NCBI GenBank assembly: GCA_023387235.1
Contig: JAEWIJ010000185.1
Coordinates: 1 to 20,433, forward strand
DNA length: 20,433 nucleotides
Reading direction: 5' to 3'
Source: Pseudomonadota bacterium
GTDB lineage: Bacteria; Pseudomonadota; Alphaproteobacteria; Rhizobiales; Hyphomicrobiaceae
A model generated the notes under the pieces. It was not told where the DNA came from. It ran no database searches and saw nothing but the letters and a program-made list of their open reading frames with translations. This document shows, piece after piece, positions 7,279 to 17,863 of the stretch (positions are counted from its first letter, which is position 1; every line of letters starts with the position of its first letter). Both the position numbers and the translations under genes were made by a program.

Positions 7279-7959
7279 CTAAAGCAGCCGCTCGCGGAAC
7301 GGCACGATCAGCTCGGGCCCTTCGTTGCGCGCGTTGTTGAGGCGCGGATCGACCGTGATGTGCTCCAACAGCGAATCCGGCGCCGGGCGCAGCATTTCGG
7401 CGGCCATCTCCGCGTTGAAGCCGCGCGTGTCGAGCCAGGCATCGAGGTGCTCGGGCTGGAGGATCGCCGGCATCCGGTCGTGCAGCGAAGACAGGACGCT
7501 GTTCGCCTGAACCGTCAGGATGGCCATGGTGTCGATCTCGCTGCCGTCGGCACCGAGCCAGCTTTCCCAAAGTCCGGCGAAAGCCAAGAGCCCCGAGCCC
7601 GCTTGCCGGATGAGATGCGGCTGGCGCGCGCCGGCTTTGCCCGTCCATTCGTAGAAGCCGTTGGCCGGCACGAGGCAGCGGCGATGGCGCATGGCGCCGC
7701 GAAACGAGGCTTTCTCGATGGCGCCCTCGGCCCGCGCGTTGATCATGAGCGAGAGGCGGGCCGGGTCCTTGGCCCAGCCGGGAATGAGGCCCCAGCGGAC
7801 GAGGGCCAGCTCACGCCGACGGGTCTCGTCGAGCCGGACGATCAGGACCGGCTGGGTCGGCGCAATATTGTAGCGTGGCGGGTGAGGTTCGCCGCCGGAT
7901 ACCTTGAAATAGGACCGTACGGCCTCCAGCGGGCTCAGTAGATTATAGCGTGAACACAT
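7279..7959 (-). CDS. SRAP-domain protein (YedK/HMCES family), abasic-site DNA-protein crosslinking
   Basis: The protein has 226 residues, the normal length for bacterial YedK. SRAP proteins shield abasic sites in single-stranded DNA by forming a thiazolidine link through the cysteine exposed after removal of the initiator methionine. The start at 7959 gives MCSRYN, placing this cysteine at position 2; frames reaching further upstream would bury it. All key residues are present: C2, N74 (in NARAE), E104 (in NGFYEW) and H160 (in LHDRMP), close to the E. coli numbering C2, N75, E105 and H160. RYNIAPTQ lies at 29-36. A GAGGAA ribosome site lies nine bases before the ATG. The gene converges on the caspase gene with only three bases between stops. 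SRAP genes are often linked to the SOS response, but no LexA box was recognised. Confidence 0.93.
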   Translation of the reverse strand: MCSRYNLLSPLEAVRSYFKVSGGEPHPPRYNIAPTQPVLIVRLDETRRRELALVRWGLIPGWAKDPARLSLMINARAEGAIEKASFRGAMRHRRCLVPANGFYEWTGKAGARQPHLIRQAGSGLLAFAGLWESWLGADGSEIDTMAILTVQANSVLSSLHDRMPAILQPEHLDAWLDTRGFNAEMAAEMLRPAPDSLLEHITVDPRLNNARNEGPELIVPFRERLL

Positions 7960-8040
7960 AGACTTATTCCTCGAGGCCCGCGTGTTCGTCGGCTCTGCCC
8001 AGCCATGCGCGCGCCGCCCTTGGGATTGGTCCCTTTCTGC

Positions 8041-8118
8041 TCTAAAGCAACGGACTTGAAATTCACCTCCATTCAGGGCCGGGTGGGGAGTGAATTTCAA
8101 GTCCAAAGTTGCTTTAGA
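8041..8118. repeat. Palindromic hairpin repeat, copy 1
   Basis: The left arm (8041-8070) begins TCTAAAGCAACGGACTTGAA; the right arm (8086-8118) is its reverse complement apart from an extra AAA between TCC and GTTGC. Two perfectly paired blocks of 15 and 11 bases flank that bulge. The loop is about 15-20 bases. It lies in the divergent gap between the SRAP and M20 genes. Compare copy 2 at 8129-8206. Confidence 0.8.
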
Positions 8119-8128
8119 AGACCATGAC

Positions 8129-8206
8129 TCTAAAGCGTCTTTGGACCTTGAATGCGACGTTGCGCATGGCTCCGGGGGCGGTCGCATTAAAGGTCCGACG
8201 CTTTAG
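8129..8206. repeat. Palindromic hairpin repeat, copy 2, inverted relative to copy 1
   Basis: The left arm (8129-8158) begins TCTAAAGCGTCTTTGGACC; the right arm (8181-8206) is its reverse complement without the TTT, so a three-base bulge sits on the left arm. In copy 1 the equivalent AAA bulge is on the right arm. Read on the minus strand, copy 2 therefore aligns with copy 1 end to end. The loop (8159-8180) is unrelated. The copy ends 49 bases before the M20 ATG. Confidence 0.8.
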
Positions 8207-8255
8207 CGTCCCGCGCAAATCAAACGCCGCGGCCAGCGGATCCGAGGGGAGCACA

Positions 8256-9662
8256 ATGACACGGGAAAAAGCAGTATCGAGCGCCCTCGCCTACTATGAC
8301 GACCAGCCGAAGGGCTATTTCGCCGATCTCGCGCGCTGGGTCGCCGTGCCGACCGAGAGCCAGAACCCGGAGCGTGTCGGCGTTCTCGGCGACTACCTCG
8401 AAAGCACCATGCGGCCGGAACTCGAAGCGCTCGGCTACACGATCAAGATTTTTCCCAACCCGCTCGCCGGCTGCGGGCCGGTGATGCTTGCGACGCGCAT
8501 CGAGGATCCGAGCCTGCCGACGTTCATCGCGTACGGCCATGGCGATGTCGTGCTTGGCATGGAAGGACGCTGGGCCAATGATCGCGATCCGTGGAAGCTC
8601 TCTTTCGAGGGCGAACGCGTGTACGGCCGTGGCGTCGCCGACAACAAGGGCCAGACGCTCGTGCACATCGCGGCGTTGCGCGAGGTGTTGAAAGCGCGTG
8701 GCAAGCTCGGCTTCAATCACAAGTTCCTCATCGAGACGGGCGAGGAGAACGGCTCCAAAGGTCTCAAGGAGATCATCGAGGCCAACAAGGCGGACTTTGC
8801 CGCCGACGGCTTTCTCGCATCCGATGGCCCGCGCACGGAGATCGGCAAGCCCAATGTGACGCTCGGTAATCGCGGTTGCTGCAACTTCACGCTGAGCGTC
8901 GATTTGCGCGAGGGCGGTCACCACTCGGGCAACTGGGGCGGTCTGCTCGCCAATCCCGGTGTCATTCTCTCGCACGCCATCGCGAGCATCATCGACGCCA
9001 ACGGCCGCATCCAGGTCGAGGGCTGGCGGCCTGAGATTCCAGGTCCGGTCCGCGAGGTGCTGACCGGTATCGATCGTGACGGCGGACCGCGCTCACCGAA
9101 GGTGGACGACTATTGGGGCGAGCCGGGCCTCACGCGCATCGAGAAAATCTCGGCGTTCAACTCATTCGAGGTGCTGGCCTTCGAGACCGGCAATCCGGCG
9201 AAGCCGGTCAATGCGGTGCCGCCCAAGGCGCGCGCCGTCTGTGCGCTGCGCTATGTCGTCGGCACGGACGAGAACGCCATCGAGAGCAATCTGCGCCGCC
9301 ATCTGGACAAGCACGGCTTCACGAATGTGAAGGTCGAGCCGCCGCCCGCGAGCAACAACGGCCGCTTCTACGCGAGCCGCACGGATCATCAGCACGCATG
9401 GCCGCAATGGGTGAAAGGCGCGGTCGAGCGCAACTCGAACCAGCCCTGTGGCATCCTGCCGAACGGCGGCGGCTCCAACATGACATATATGCTGCAGTAT
9501 CTCGTCGGCATGCCCTGCGTGTGGCTGCCGCTGAGCTATGCCGGCTGCTCGCAGCATGCGCCGGACGAGCACATTCTCATGCCGCTCATGCGTGATGGCT
9601 TGCGCCACGTGACGGGCATCTACTGGGACCTTGGTGACGAAAAGACAGGTTATCGGCCATGA
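8256..9662 (+). CDS. M20 family metallopeptidase / amidohydrolase
   Basis: The product is 468 residues and cytoplasmic (no signal peptide). M20 enzymes are two-metal hydrolases acting on small peptides or N-acyl amino acids. Predicted metal ligands and catalytic residues are present: H95 and D97 in YGHGD, D129 in GVADNKG, E163-E164 in ETGEENGS, D190 in ASDGPR, and H434 in QHAPDEH. The small lid domain begins near NRGCCNFTLSVDLREGG. The start at 8256 has GAGGGGA five bases upstream; an ATG at 8124 in the same frame would translate through hairpin repeat copy 2 and is rejected. The stop overlaps the next gene's start as ATGA, so translation is probably coupled. The substrate cannot be told from sequence; pairing with an amidase suggests successive amide-bond cleavage of an amino-acid conjugate or small peptide. 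Confidence 0.87.
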   Translation: MTREKAVSSALAYYDDQPKGYFADLARWVAVPTESQNPERVGVLGDYLESTMRPELEALGYTIKIFPNPLAGCGPVMLATRIEDPSLPTFIAYGHGDVVLGMEGRWANDRDPWKLSFEGERVYGRGVADNKGQTLVHIAALREVLKARGKLGFNHKFLIETGEENGSKGLKEIIEANKADFAADGFLASDGPRTEIGKPNVTLGNRGCCNFTLSVDLREGGHHSGNWGGLLANPGVILSHAIASIIDANGRIQVEGWRPEIPGPVREVLTGIDRDGGPRSPKVDDYWGEPGLTRIEKISAFNSFEVLAFETGNPAKPVNAVPPKARAVCALRYVVGTDENAIESNLRRHLDKHGFTNVKVEPPPASNNGRFYASRTDHQHAWPQWVKGAVERNSNQPCGILPNGGGSNMTYMLQYLVGMPCVWLPLSYAGCSQHAPDEHILMPLMRDGLRHVTGIYWDLGDEKTGYRP

Positions 9663-11092
9663 CTGAGCTTTGTGATCTTTCCGCGGTTGAGCTGCGCCGC
9701 CTCATCGGCCGCAAGAAAGTCTCGCCGCTCGAATTGCTGGACAGTTGCCTCATGCGCATCCGCGCGACGGACGGCGCGATCAATGCCATGGTCGCGCTCG
9801 ACGAGAAGGCGGCGCGCAAGGCGGCGCGCGATGCCGAGCAGGCGGTCATGCGCGGCGAGGATCTGGGCCTGCTGCACGGCCTGCCGGTCGGCGTGAAGGA
9901 TTTGTCGGATACGGCGGGTCTCAAGACCACCTACGGCAGCCTGATCTACAAGGATCATGTGCCGAAGAAGGACGCCGGCATGGTGGCGCGCGTGCGCGCC
10001 GAAGGTGCGATCATCGTCGGCAAGACGAACACGCCCGAGTTCGGCGCCGGCGCCAACACCAAGAACCGCGTCTACGGCGCGACGGGAAATCCCTTCGATC
10101 CGGAAAAGACCTCGGCCGGCTCGTCGGGTGGATCGGCGGCAGCGCTCGCCGTCGGTCAGGTGCCGATCGCGACTGGCTCGGATTACGGCGGCAGTCTCAG
10201 GACACCGGCGGCTTTCTGCGGCGTGGCGGGCTTCAGGCCGTCTCCGGGCGTCGTTCCGTACGAGCGGCCGATCTCGCTCAGCCCGTTCCAGGTGACAGGC
10301 CCCATGGGGCGGACGATCGAGGACCTGCATCTTCTGCTCAAGGCGCAGATGGACAGCGACAAGATCGACCCCTTCGCGGGGAGCGACGTGCAGGACATTC
10401 CCGAGACACTCGGCAATATCGATCTCGGCTCGATCCGCGCCGCCTTCTCGACCGATCTCGGCTGCTGCCCGGTGGACGCCGACATCGCTGCGCTCTTCGA
10501 GCAGCGCACGCGCACATTCCGCTCGATCTTCGCCGAGACGAGCAACCGCCATCCCGATTTCACGAACGTGCACGAGACCTTCGAGATCCTGCGCGGCGTC
10601 GTCTTCGTCGGCACGCATCGTGAGCGTCTCGAGAAGCACCGCGACCTGCTCGGTCCCAACGTCATCGACAATACCGAGCGCGGGCTCAAGTACTCCCTCG
10701 GCGATGTCGCGTGGGCCAATGTCGAGCAGACCAAGATCTACAAGCGTTACATGGAGTTCTTCGACGAGGTCGACGTGCTGATCTGCCCGGCGGCGGCTGT
10801 TTCGCCCTTCCCGCACGCGCAGCTCTATGTCGATACGATCAACGGCGAGAAAATGCCGACGTACATGCGCTGGCTCGCGATTGCCTATGCGCTGACGACC
10901 GCGCTGCCGGCCGTGGCGGTTATCCCGTGCGGTCTCGATCATCTGGGTATGCCTTTCGGCATTCAGGTGGCCGGCCCGAACGGCTCGGATGCCATGGTGC
11001 TCGAAGTGGCGCACGCGCTCGAGCAGGTGCTCGCCATGAACAAGGAGACAGCGCGGCCACTTCCCGATCTCGCCAAGCTCGCCCCCACATGA
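9659..11092 (+). CDS. Amidase signature family hydrolase
   Basis: This 477-residue protein belongs to the family that includes GatA, fatty acid amide hydrolase and bacterial amidases. The Ser-cisSer-Lys triad is visible: K80 in GVKD, S155 in AGSSGGSAAALA and the nucleophile S179 in GSDYGGSLR. It is a cytosolic enzyme that hydrolyses a carboxamide to acid and ammonia or amine. It is probably not the GatA subunit of the tRNA amidotransferase: there is no gatC or gatB alongside, and it lies between an M20 hydrolase and a MESH1-like gene in a coupled operon. It starts at the ATG overlapping the M20 stop (ATGA, 9659-9662) and ends in the same way into the following gene. Substrate unknown; genes of this type are often annotated simply as amidase. 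Confidence 0.9.
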   Translation: MTELCDLSAVELRRLIGRKKVSPLELLDSCLMRIRATDGAINAMVALDEKAARKAARDAEQAVMRGEDLGLLHGLPVGVKDLSDTAGLKTTYGSLIYKDHVPKKDAGMVARVRAEGAIIVGKTNTPEFGAGANTKNRVYGATGNPFDPEKTSAGSSGGSAAALAVGQVPIATGSDYGGSLRTPAAFCGVAGFRPSPGVVPYERPISLSPFQVTGPMGRTIEDLHLLLKAQMDSDKIDPFAGSDVQDIPETLGNIDLGSIRAAFSTDLGCCPVDADIAALFEQRTRTFRSIFAETSNRHPDFTNVHETFEILRGVVFVGTHRERLEKHRDLLGPNVIDNTERGLKYSLGDVAWANVEQTKIYKRYMEFFDEVDVLICPAAAVSPFPHAQLYVDTINGEKMPTYMRWLAIAYALTTALPAVAVIPCGLDHLGMPFGIQVAGPNGSDAMVLEVAHALEQVLAMNKETARPLPDLAKLAPT

Positions 11093-11643
11093 GCGCAGGA
11101 GAAAGAGCTTCCGACGCAGCGCGACTGCTGGCGGCCGCGCGCTTCTCTGCCGAGCGCCATCGCGATCAGCGGCGCAAGGGCGTGCGCCCGACTCCTTACA
11201 TCAACCACCCGCTCGAAGTAGCGGACTGCATCGTGCGTGTCGGTGGTGTTGACGATATCGAAGTGTTGGTCGCTGCCATACTGCACGACACGGTCGAGGA
11301 TACGGACACAAAACCCGAGGAGATCGAGGAAAAGTTTGGAGCAGTGATCTCCGCGCTCGTTCTCGAGGTGACTGACCCGCCCCTCACGCAGGCAGAGCGC
11401 AAGCGGCTCGAGATCGAGCACGCGCCTCATCTGACGCCGCGCGCCAAGCTCATCAAGCTCGCCGACAAGATCTGCAATGTCGTGGATACCGAGACCAACC
11501 CGCCGTCGAGCTGGTCACGACAGCGGCGGCAGGAGTATCTCGACTTCGCCGAGCAGATCGCGCTCGGCTGCCGCGGCGTCAACGACCCGCTCGATGCCGA
11601 GTTCGTCCGCGTGCTCGCGAGTGCGCGGGCGCACATAGGCTGA
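11089..11643 (+). CDS. MESH1-like small alarmone hydrolase (HD domain, RelA/SpoT-type)
   Basis: The 184-residue protein is a single HD domain with no synthetase, TGS or ACT domain. It matches the metazoan MESH1 (HDDC3) layout along its length: RRKGVRPTPYINHP (28-41), AAILHDTVEDT (62-72), the ERKRL and HAPH region (103-114), and KLADKICNV (123-131). Predicted manganese ligands are H40, H66, D67 and D126, and the E70-D71 pair is retained. Family members remove the 3'-pyrophosphate from (p)ppGpp; human MESH1 also dephosphorylates NADPH. The start overlaps the amidase stop as ATGA (11089-11092), so this enzyme is likely made together with the two amidohydrolases, an unexpected setting for alarmone control. 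It converges on the next gene with 14 bases between stops. Family assignment is strong; the substrate in this organism is inferred. Confidence 0.9.
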   Translation: MSAGERASDAARLLAAARFSAERHRDQRRKGVRPTPYINHPLEVADCIVRVGGVDDIEVLVAAILHDTVEDTDTKPEEIEEKFGAVISALVLEVTDPPLTQAERKRLEIEHAPHLTPRAKLIKLADKICNVVDTETNPPSSWSRQRRQEYLDFAEQIALGCRGVNDPLDAEFVRVLASARAHIG

Positions 11644-11657
11644 AATTCGGCTGCTGC

Positions 11658-12074
11658 TCAGTCCTGCCATCGCCCGCCGGGAATGGCCGGGAGGCCCGAG
11701 ATTCCCGCAACGTAGAGATAGACCCACGTCTCCAGCGTCTCGCCGCTGGCCAGCCGGACCTCGCGGCGCACGCGCTCGTACTCGCCCTCGCGCCGATGGC
11801 CGGGCGTGATGCCCTCATACGGATCGAGCCAGACGAAGACCGCCTCCGGATCGCGGAGGCGCAGTACCTCGCCATGGACGATGTCCGAGGGCGCCGCGGC
11901 CGCGATCATGACGGGGAACGTGCCCATGTCGAAGAGGCGGCCGGGGATGGTCGCCGCCCCGAGGCTGGTGCTCGTCTCCTTGAGGCGGGCGCGCATGTCC
12001 ACGCCGAGCTCGCCGCGGGCGCGGGTCATGAGCGTGCCGTAGACGAAGAGAAGGCTCTGCGCGGTCTCGCTCAT
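11658..12074 (-). CDS. Gamma-glutamylcyclotransferase-like (GGCT/AIG2 fold) protein
   Basis: The product is 138 residues. The fold signature is present: FVYGTLM (10-16), the GTFPVMI strand (51-57) and LDPYEG (83-88), in which E87 sits where the catalytic glutamate of GGCT lies. Enzymes of this fold form 5-oxoproline from gamma-glutamyl amino acids or related compounds, but many bacterial members have unknown substrates. The ATG at 12074 overlaps the stop of the upstream VOC gene (ATGA read on the minus strand), so the two are one operon. The gene converges on the MESH1-like gene. It is cytosolic, with no signal peptide. Fold assignment is good; the exact reaction is unproven. Confidence 0.85.
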   Translation of the reverse strand: MSETAQSLLFVYGTLMTRARGELGVDMRARLKETSTSLGAATIPGRLFDMGTFPVMIAAAAPSDIVHGEVLRLRDPEAVFVWLDPYEGITPGHRREGEYERVRREVRLASGETLETWVYLYVAGISGLPAIPGGRWQD

Positions 12075-12487
12075 TCCTTGGCCTGATGGACCTCGATGAT
12101 GTTGCCGGCGGGGTCATAGAAGAAGATCTGCTCCCAGCCCTTCATGGCCCAGGCGCCGAAATCGGAATAGGGGATGCCCTTCTCCTCCAGGCGCTTCTTG
12201 AAGGCCGCAATATCGTCCGTGCGGAAGGCGAGATGCCCGCGCTCCAGCGGGTTGACCGCCTGCCCGGTCTTGAAGCCGATCTTCATGTCCTGCTCGGCGA
12301 GGTGGAACTGCGTGGCGTCGGGCCGTCCGTCCGTCAGGAAGGAAACATTGCCCGAATAGCCCTGGCTCTTGTCGCGGGTATCGGTGAGCCCCGGCTCGGT
12401 CTTCATGTCGAGGACATCGCGGTAGAAGGCATCGAGGCCGGGGACGTCGCGCGTGCACAGGTTAACGTGGTGGAACTTGATCTGCAT
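12071..12487 (-). CDS. VOC family protein (glyoxalase/dioxygenase fold)
   Basis: The protein has 138 residues arranged as two beta-alpha-beta-beta-beta modules (about 3-64 and 82-136). Possible metal ligands are H7 in HHVNL, H62 or E65 in QFHLAEQD, H85 in GHLAF and E132 in IIEVHQ. The DPAGNIIEV motif is typical of the second module. The family contains glyoxalase I, fosfomycin-resistance proteins and extradiol dioxygenases, and this sequence does not settle which reaction applies. The start at 12487 was chosen because the module begins immediately and AGGAGACGAG precedes it; 20 upstream in-frame residues look non-coding. It is the first gene of a two-gene operon with the GGCT-like protein. 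That partner suggests glutathione or a gamma-glutamyl compound as substrate, but this is inference. No convincing minus-strand promoter was found upstream. Confidence 0.85.
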   Translation of the reverse strand: MQIKFHHVNLCTRDVPGLDAFYRDVLDMKTEPGLTDTRDKSQGYSGNVSFLTDGRPDATQFHLAEQDMKIGFKTGQAVNPLERGHLAFRTDDIAAFKKRLEEKGIPYSDFGAWAMKGWEQIFFYDPAGNIIEVHQAKE

Positions 12488-12699
12488 TCTCGTCTCCTGG
12501 TTGTTTCCTCGTTGTTCCTGCCCGCCCGCTGATATTGCAGGGCGCATGGGAGCGCGTTCCGGCCCCGACCGTCAAGGCCGATGGGGGCGCCTCGGCGATG
12601 CACGGATGGCACGCGCCGAAGACGGACCCCGCAAAGTCTCCCCGCCTCTTTGCCGCGCCCTATAGCCAAGCGTGAGCGCCTGCAATAGAAAGCGGCCCC

Positions 12700-15981
<3,282 letters not shown>

Positions 15982-16092
15982 GGCCCTTGCCAAAGGGGCC
16001 AAGGTCGGGGGAAGCTGGCGTTTTCCCGTGGACTGTTGCGACTGATTCGGCGGTACCGGCACATCGGCCGGGGCCGGTTGGGAGACTTGGAT

Positions 16093-16572
16093 ATGGCGAT
16101 GGAAAAGGTTCCGATGACGACCGAGGGCTTCACCAAGCTCGAGACGGAGCTTCATCGCCTCAAAGCCGTGGAACGTCCCCGGATCATCCAGGCCATCGCC
16201 GAGGCGCGCGCGCACGGGGATCTGAGCGAGAACGCGGAGTACCACGCGGCCAAGGAGGCCCAGGGACTGAACGAATCCAAGGTCGCCGACCTCGAGGACA
16301 AGCTTTCGCGCGCCGAGGTCATCGACACGACCAAGATGTCGGGCGACAAGATCAAGTTCGGCGCCACCGTCAGCCTCATCGACGAGGACACCGACGAGAA
16401 GGTCAAATACAAGATCGTCGGCGAACTGGAGGCCGACGTGCGCGAGGGTAAGATCTCGATCAGCTCGCCGATCGCGCGCGCCCTCATCGGCAAGGGCAAG
16501 GGCGAGACCGCCGAGGTCACGACGCCCAAGGGCTCCAAGGCCTACGAGATCGTCAAGATCGAGTGGAAGTAA
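16093..16572 (+). CDS. greA: Transcription elongation factor GreA
   Basis: GreA enters the RNA polymerase secondary channel and stimulates cleavage of backtracked RNA. The product is 159 residues, the usual length. The N-terminal coiled coil carries the acidic tip ARAHGDLSENAEYHAAKE (residues 38-55) with D43 and E46 in the positions of the E. coli catalytic tip D41 and E44. The C-terminal FKBP-like domain ends SKAYEIVKIEW. The ATG at 16093 is preferred over an in-frame start at 16036: GGGAGA lies about eight bases upstream and it gives the normal N-terminus. It follows carB on the same strand, an order common in alphaproteobacteria. It may be co-transcribed with carB or have its own promoter in the 111-base gap; I could not decide. 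Confidence 0.97.
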   Translation: MAMEKVPMTTEGFTKLETELHRLKAVERPRIIQAIAEARAHGDLSENAEYHAAKEAQGLNESKVADLEDKLSRAEVIDTTKMSGDKIKFGATVSLIDEDTDEKVKYKIVGELEADVREGKISISSPIARALIGKGKGETAEVTTPKGSKAYEIVKIEWK

Positions 16573-16607
16573 TCGGCCGTCCTGCGGGGCGCATTCGGAT
16601 CTATTTG

Positions 16608-16632
16608 GGCCGCCCTTCCAGCAAGGGCGGCC
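16608..16632 (+). terminator. Hairpin downstream of greA, probable terminator
   Basis: GGCCGCCCTT (16608-16617) and AAGGGCGGCC (16623-16632) form a perfect 10-base stem with a five-base loop, 36 bases after the greA stop. No run of T follows, so it may end transcription weakly, protect the RNA end, or work with Rho. Confidence 0.6.
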
Positions 16633-16729
16633 ATCTGCGTTGATAGGTGCGCGACATTTTGATCCGGACGCTGAGCGGATGCCTGATTTTTGAGCGTCCG
16701 CGGCGTGCGTGAAGGACCGCCGAAAATAA

Positions 16730-16789
16730 GCCAGCGCGGCAATTTTCTCTTGGTCGCAGGCCTGCTTATCCGCTAGACAGCGCGCTGGC
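16730..16789. repeat. 9-base inverted repeat flanking the TRAP promoter, possible operator
   Basis: GCCAGCGCG (16730-16738) and CGCGCTGGC (16781-16789) are perfect reverse complements separated by 42 bases. The candidate promoter at 16750-16778 sits between them. This placement suits a looping or paired-site regulator, but no regulator gene is nearby and chance is possible in GC-rich DNA. Confidence 0.35.
16750..16778 (+). promoter_or_regulatory. Candidate promoter of the TAXI-TRAP operon
   Basis: TTGGTC (16750-16755) is followed after 17 bases by CTAGAC (16773-16778). Both hexamers are imperfect matches to the alphaproteobacterial sigma-70 pattern. The transcript would start about 95 bases before the ATG at 16879. 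Confidence 0.4.
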
Positions 16790-16878
16790 CTTTTGTTCAG
16801 AACGGCACGAACGAGGAGGGTCGTCGCGCCGACGGACCGAACGCGCCTTTCACCGATTCCCTTGGGAGGAACGAGTAT

Positions 16879-17841
16879 ATGAAGCGACTACTTGCGCTCA
16901 CGGCGGGTGCCGCCGTGGCCTTCACCGTGGTGGCGGCTGTTGCCCAGACCAAGCAGCTCTCGATCACCACCGGTGGCACGGGCGGCGTCTACTATCCGCT
17001 CGGCGGCGGCTTCGCCAGCATCATCGGCAAGAACATCCCGAACACGACGGCAGCCGCGGAAGTGACCGGCGGCTCGGTCGCCAACCTGCAGCTCGTCGGC
17101 ACGGGCCGCGCGGACATGGGTCTCGCGCAGGTCGATGCTTCGTGGGATGCCATCAAGGGCCAGGACAAGTTCACGAGCGGCAAGCTGCCGATCGAGGCGC
17201 TGGCCGTGATGTACCCGAACCATATGCACGTCGTGACTATCGACGGCACGGGCATCACCAAGATCGAGGACCTTAAGGGCAAGCGCGTTTCCACGGGCTC
17301 GCCGGGCAGCGCCACGGAAGTGTTCGCCTTCCGCGTCATCGAGGCTGCCGGTCTCGACAAGGACAAGGACATGAGGCGCGAGCGCCTCGGCGTCGCCGAG
17401 AGCGTCAACGCGATCAAGGACAAGAAGATCGATGCGTTCTTCTGGGTCGGCGGCCTGCCGACGGCGGCCGTGACCGATCTCAGCGCGACGCCGGGCACCA
17501 AGATCCGGTTCCTCGAGATTGCCCAGCTCACGCCGAAGATGGTCGAGAAGTACGGCGCGATCTACTCGGCGACGAAGATTCCGAAGGCGACCTATTCCGG
17601 CATGGAGGGCGATGCCAACAACGTCGCCGTCTGGAACATCATGATGGTCAACGCCAGCATGTCCGAGGATCTCGCCTACCAGCTCACCAAGCTTCTCTTC
17701 GAAAAGCGTGAGGAACTCGCGCTCACTCACAAGGAAGCGCTGAACCTGAAGGCCGAGAACCAGACCAAGGCGAACGCAGGCGTGCCCTTCCACAAAGGCG
17801 CTCTCAAGTACTTCGCCGAGAAGGGCATCAAGATCGACTGA
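16879..17841 (+). CDS. TAXI family TRAP transporter solute-binding protein
   Basis: The 320-residue protein has a signal peptide (cleavage likely after A22 in VAAVA) and the family opening LSITTGGTGGVYYPLGG (residues 27-43). It continues with AAEVTGGSVANLQLV and ADMGLAQVDASWDA, characteristic of TAXI (TRAP-associated extracytoplasmic immunogenic) proteins. These capture a substrate in the periplasm and deliver it to a sodium-driven TRAP permease. Known TAXI ligands include glutamate and 2-oxoglutarate; the ligand here cannot be inferred. The ATG at 16879 has GGGAGGA eight bases upstream. The permease gene follows after 109 bases containing a terminator-like hairpin, which could make the binding protein more abundant than the permease. 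Confidence 0.95.
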   Translation: MKRLLALTAGAAVAFTVVAAVAQTKQLSITTGGTGGVYYPLGGGFASIIGKNIPNTTAAAEVTGGSVANLQLVGTGRADMGLAQVDASWDAIKGQDKFTSGKLPIEALAVMYPNHMHVVTIDGTGITKIEDLKGKRVSTGSPGSATEVFAFRVIEAAGLDKDKDMRRERLGVAESVNAIKDKKIDAFFWVGGLPTAAVTDLSATPGTKIRFLEIAQLTPKMVEKYGAIYSATKIPKATYSGMEGDANNVAVWNIMMVNASMSEDLAYQLTKLLFEKREELALTHKEALNLKAENQTKANAGVPFHKGALKYFAEKGIKID

Positions 17842-17863
17842 GCGATCTGTCCACGACACCACC

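Larger units (their letters stand above)
16573..16878. other. Intergenic region between greA and the TRAP transporter genes
   Basis: No protein-coding gene is supported in these 306 bases. The region holds a hairpin after greA (16608-16632), a second weaker stem-loop (CGGACGCT at 16665-16672 with AGCGTCCG at 16693-16700, 20-base loop of unknown purpose), a promoter-like sequence (16750-16778) set inside a 9-base inverted repeat, and the ribosome site GGGAGGA (16864-16870) of the next gene. Confidence 0.6.

Noticed and set aside
7960..8187. N-terminal extension of the SRAP protein from 8187
   Set aside because: SRAP chemistry needs cysteine at position 2, which only the 7959 start provides; the extension also reads through the hairpin repeats.
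8124..8255. 44-residue N-terminal extension of the M20 protein from an ATG at 8124
   Set aside because: The segment translates hairpin repeat copy 2, has no ribosome site, and the family N-terminus begins at 8256 behind a good GAGGGGA.
9659..11092. Amidase as GatA of the Glu-tRNA amidotransferase
   Set aside because: All amidase-signature proteins share the catalytic triad; there is no gatC or gatB neighbour, and the operon partners are catabolic-type hydrolases.
12570..12575. TTGACG on the minus strand as a promoter for the VOC-GGCT operon
   Set aside because: The hexamer 17 bases downstream (CTCCCA) does not resemble a -10 element, so no promoter is called.
12655..12667. CTATAG upstream of carB as a -10 element
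   Set aside because: Nothing resembling a -35 element lies 16-18 bases upstream.
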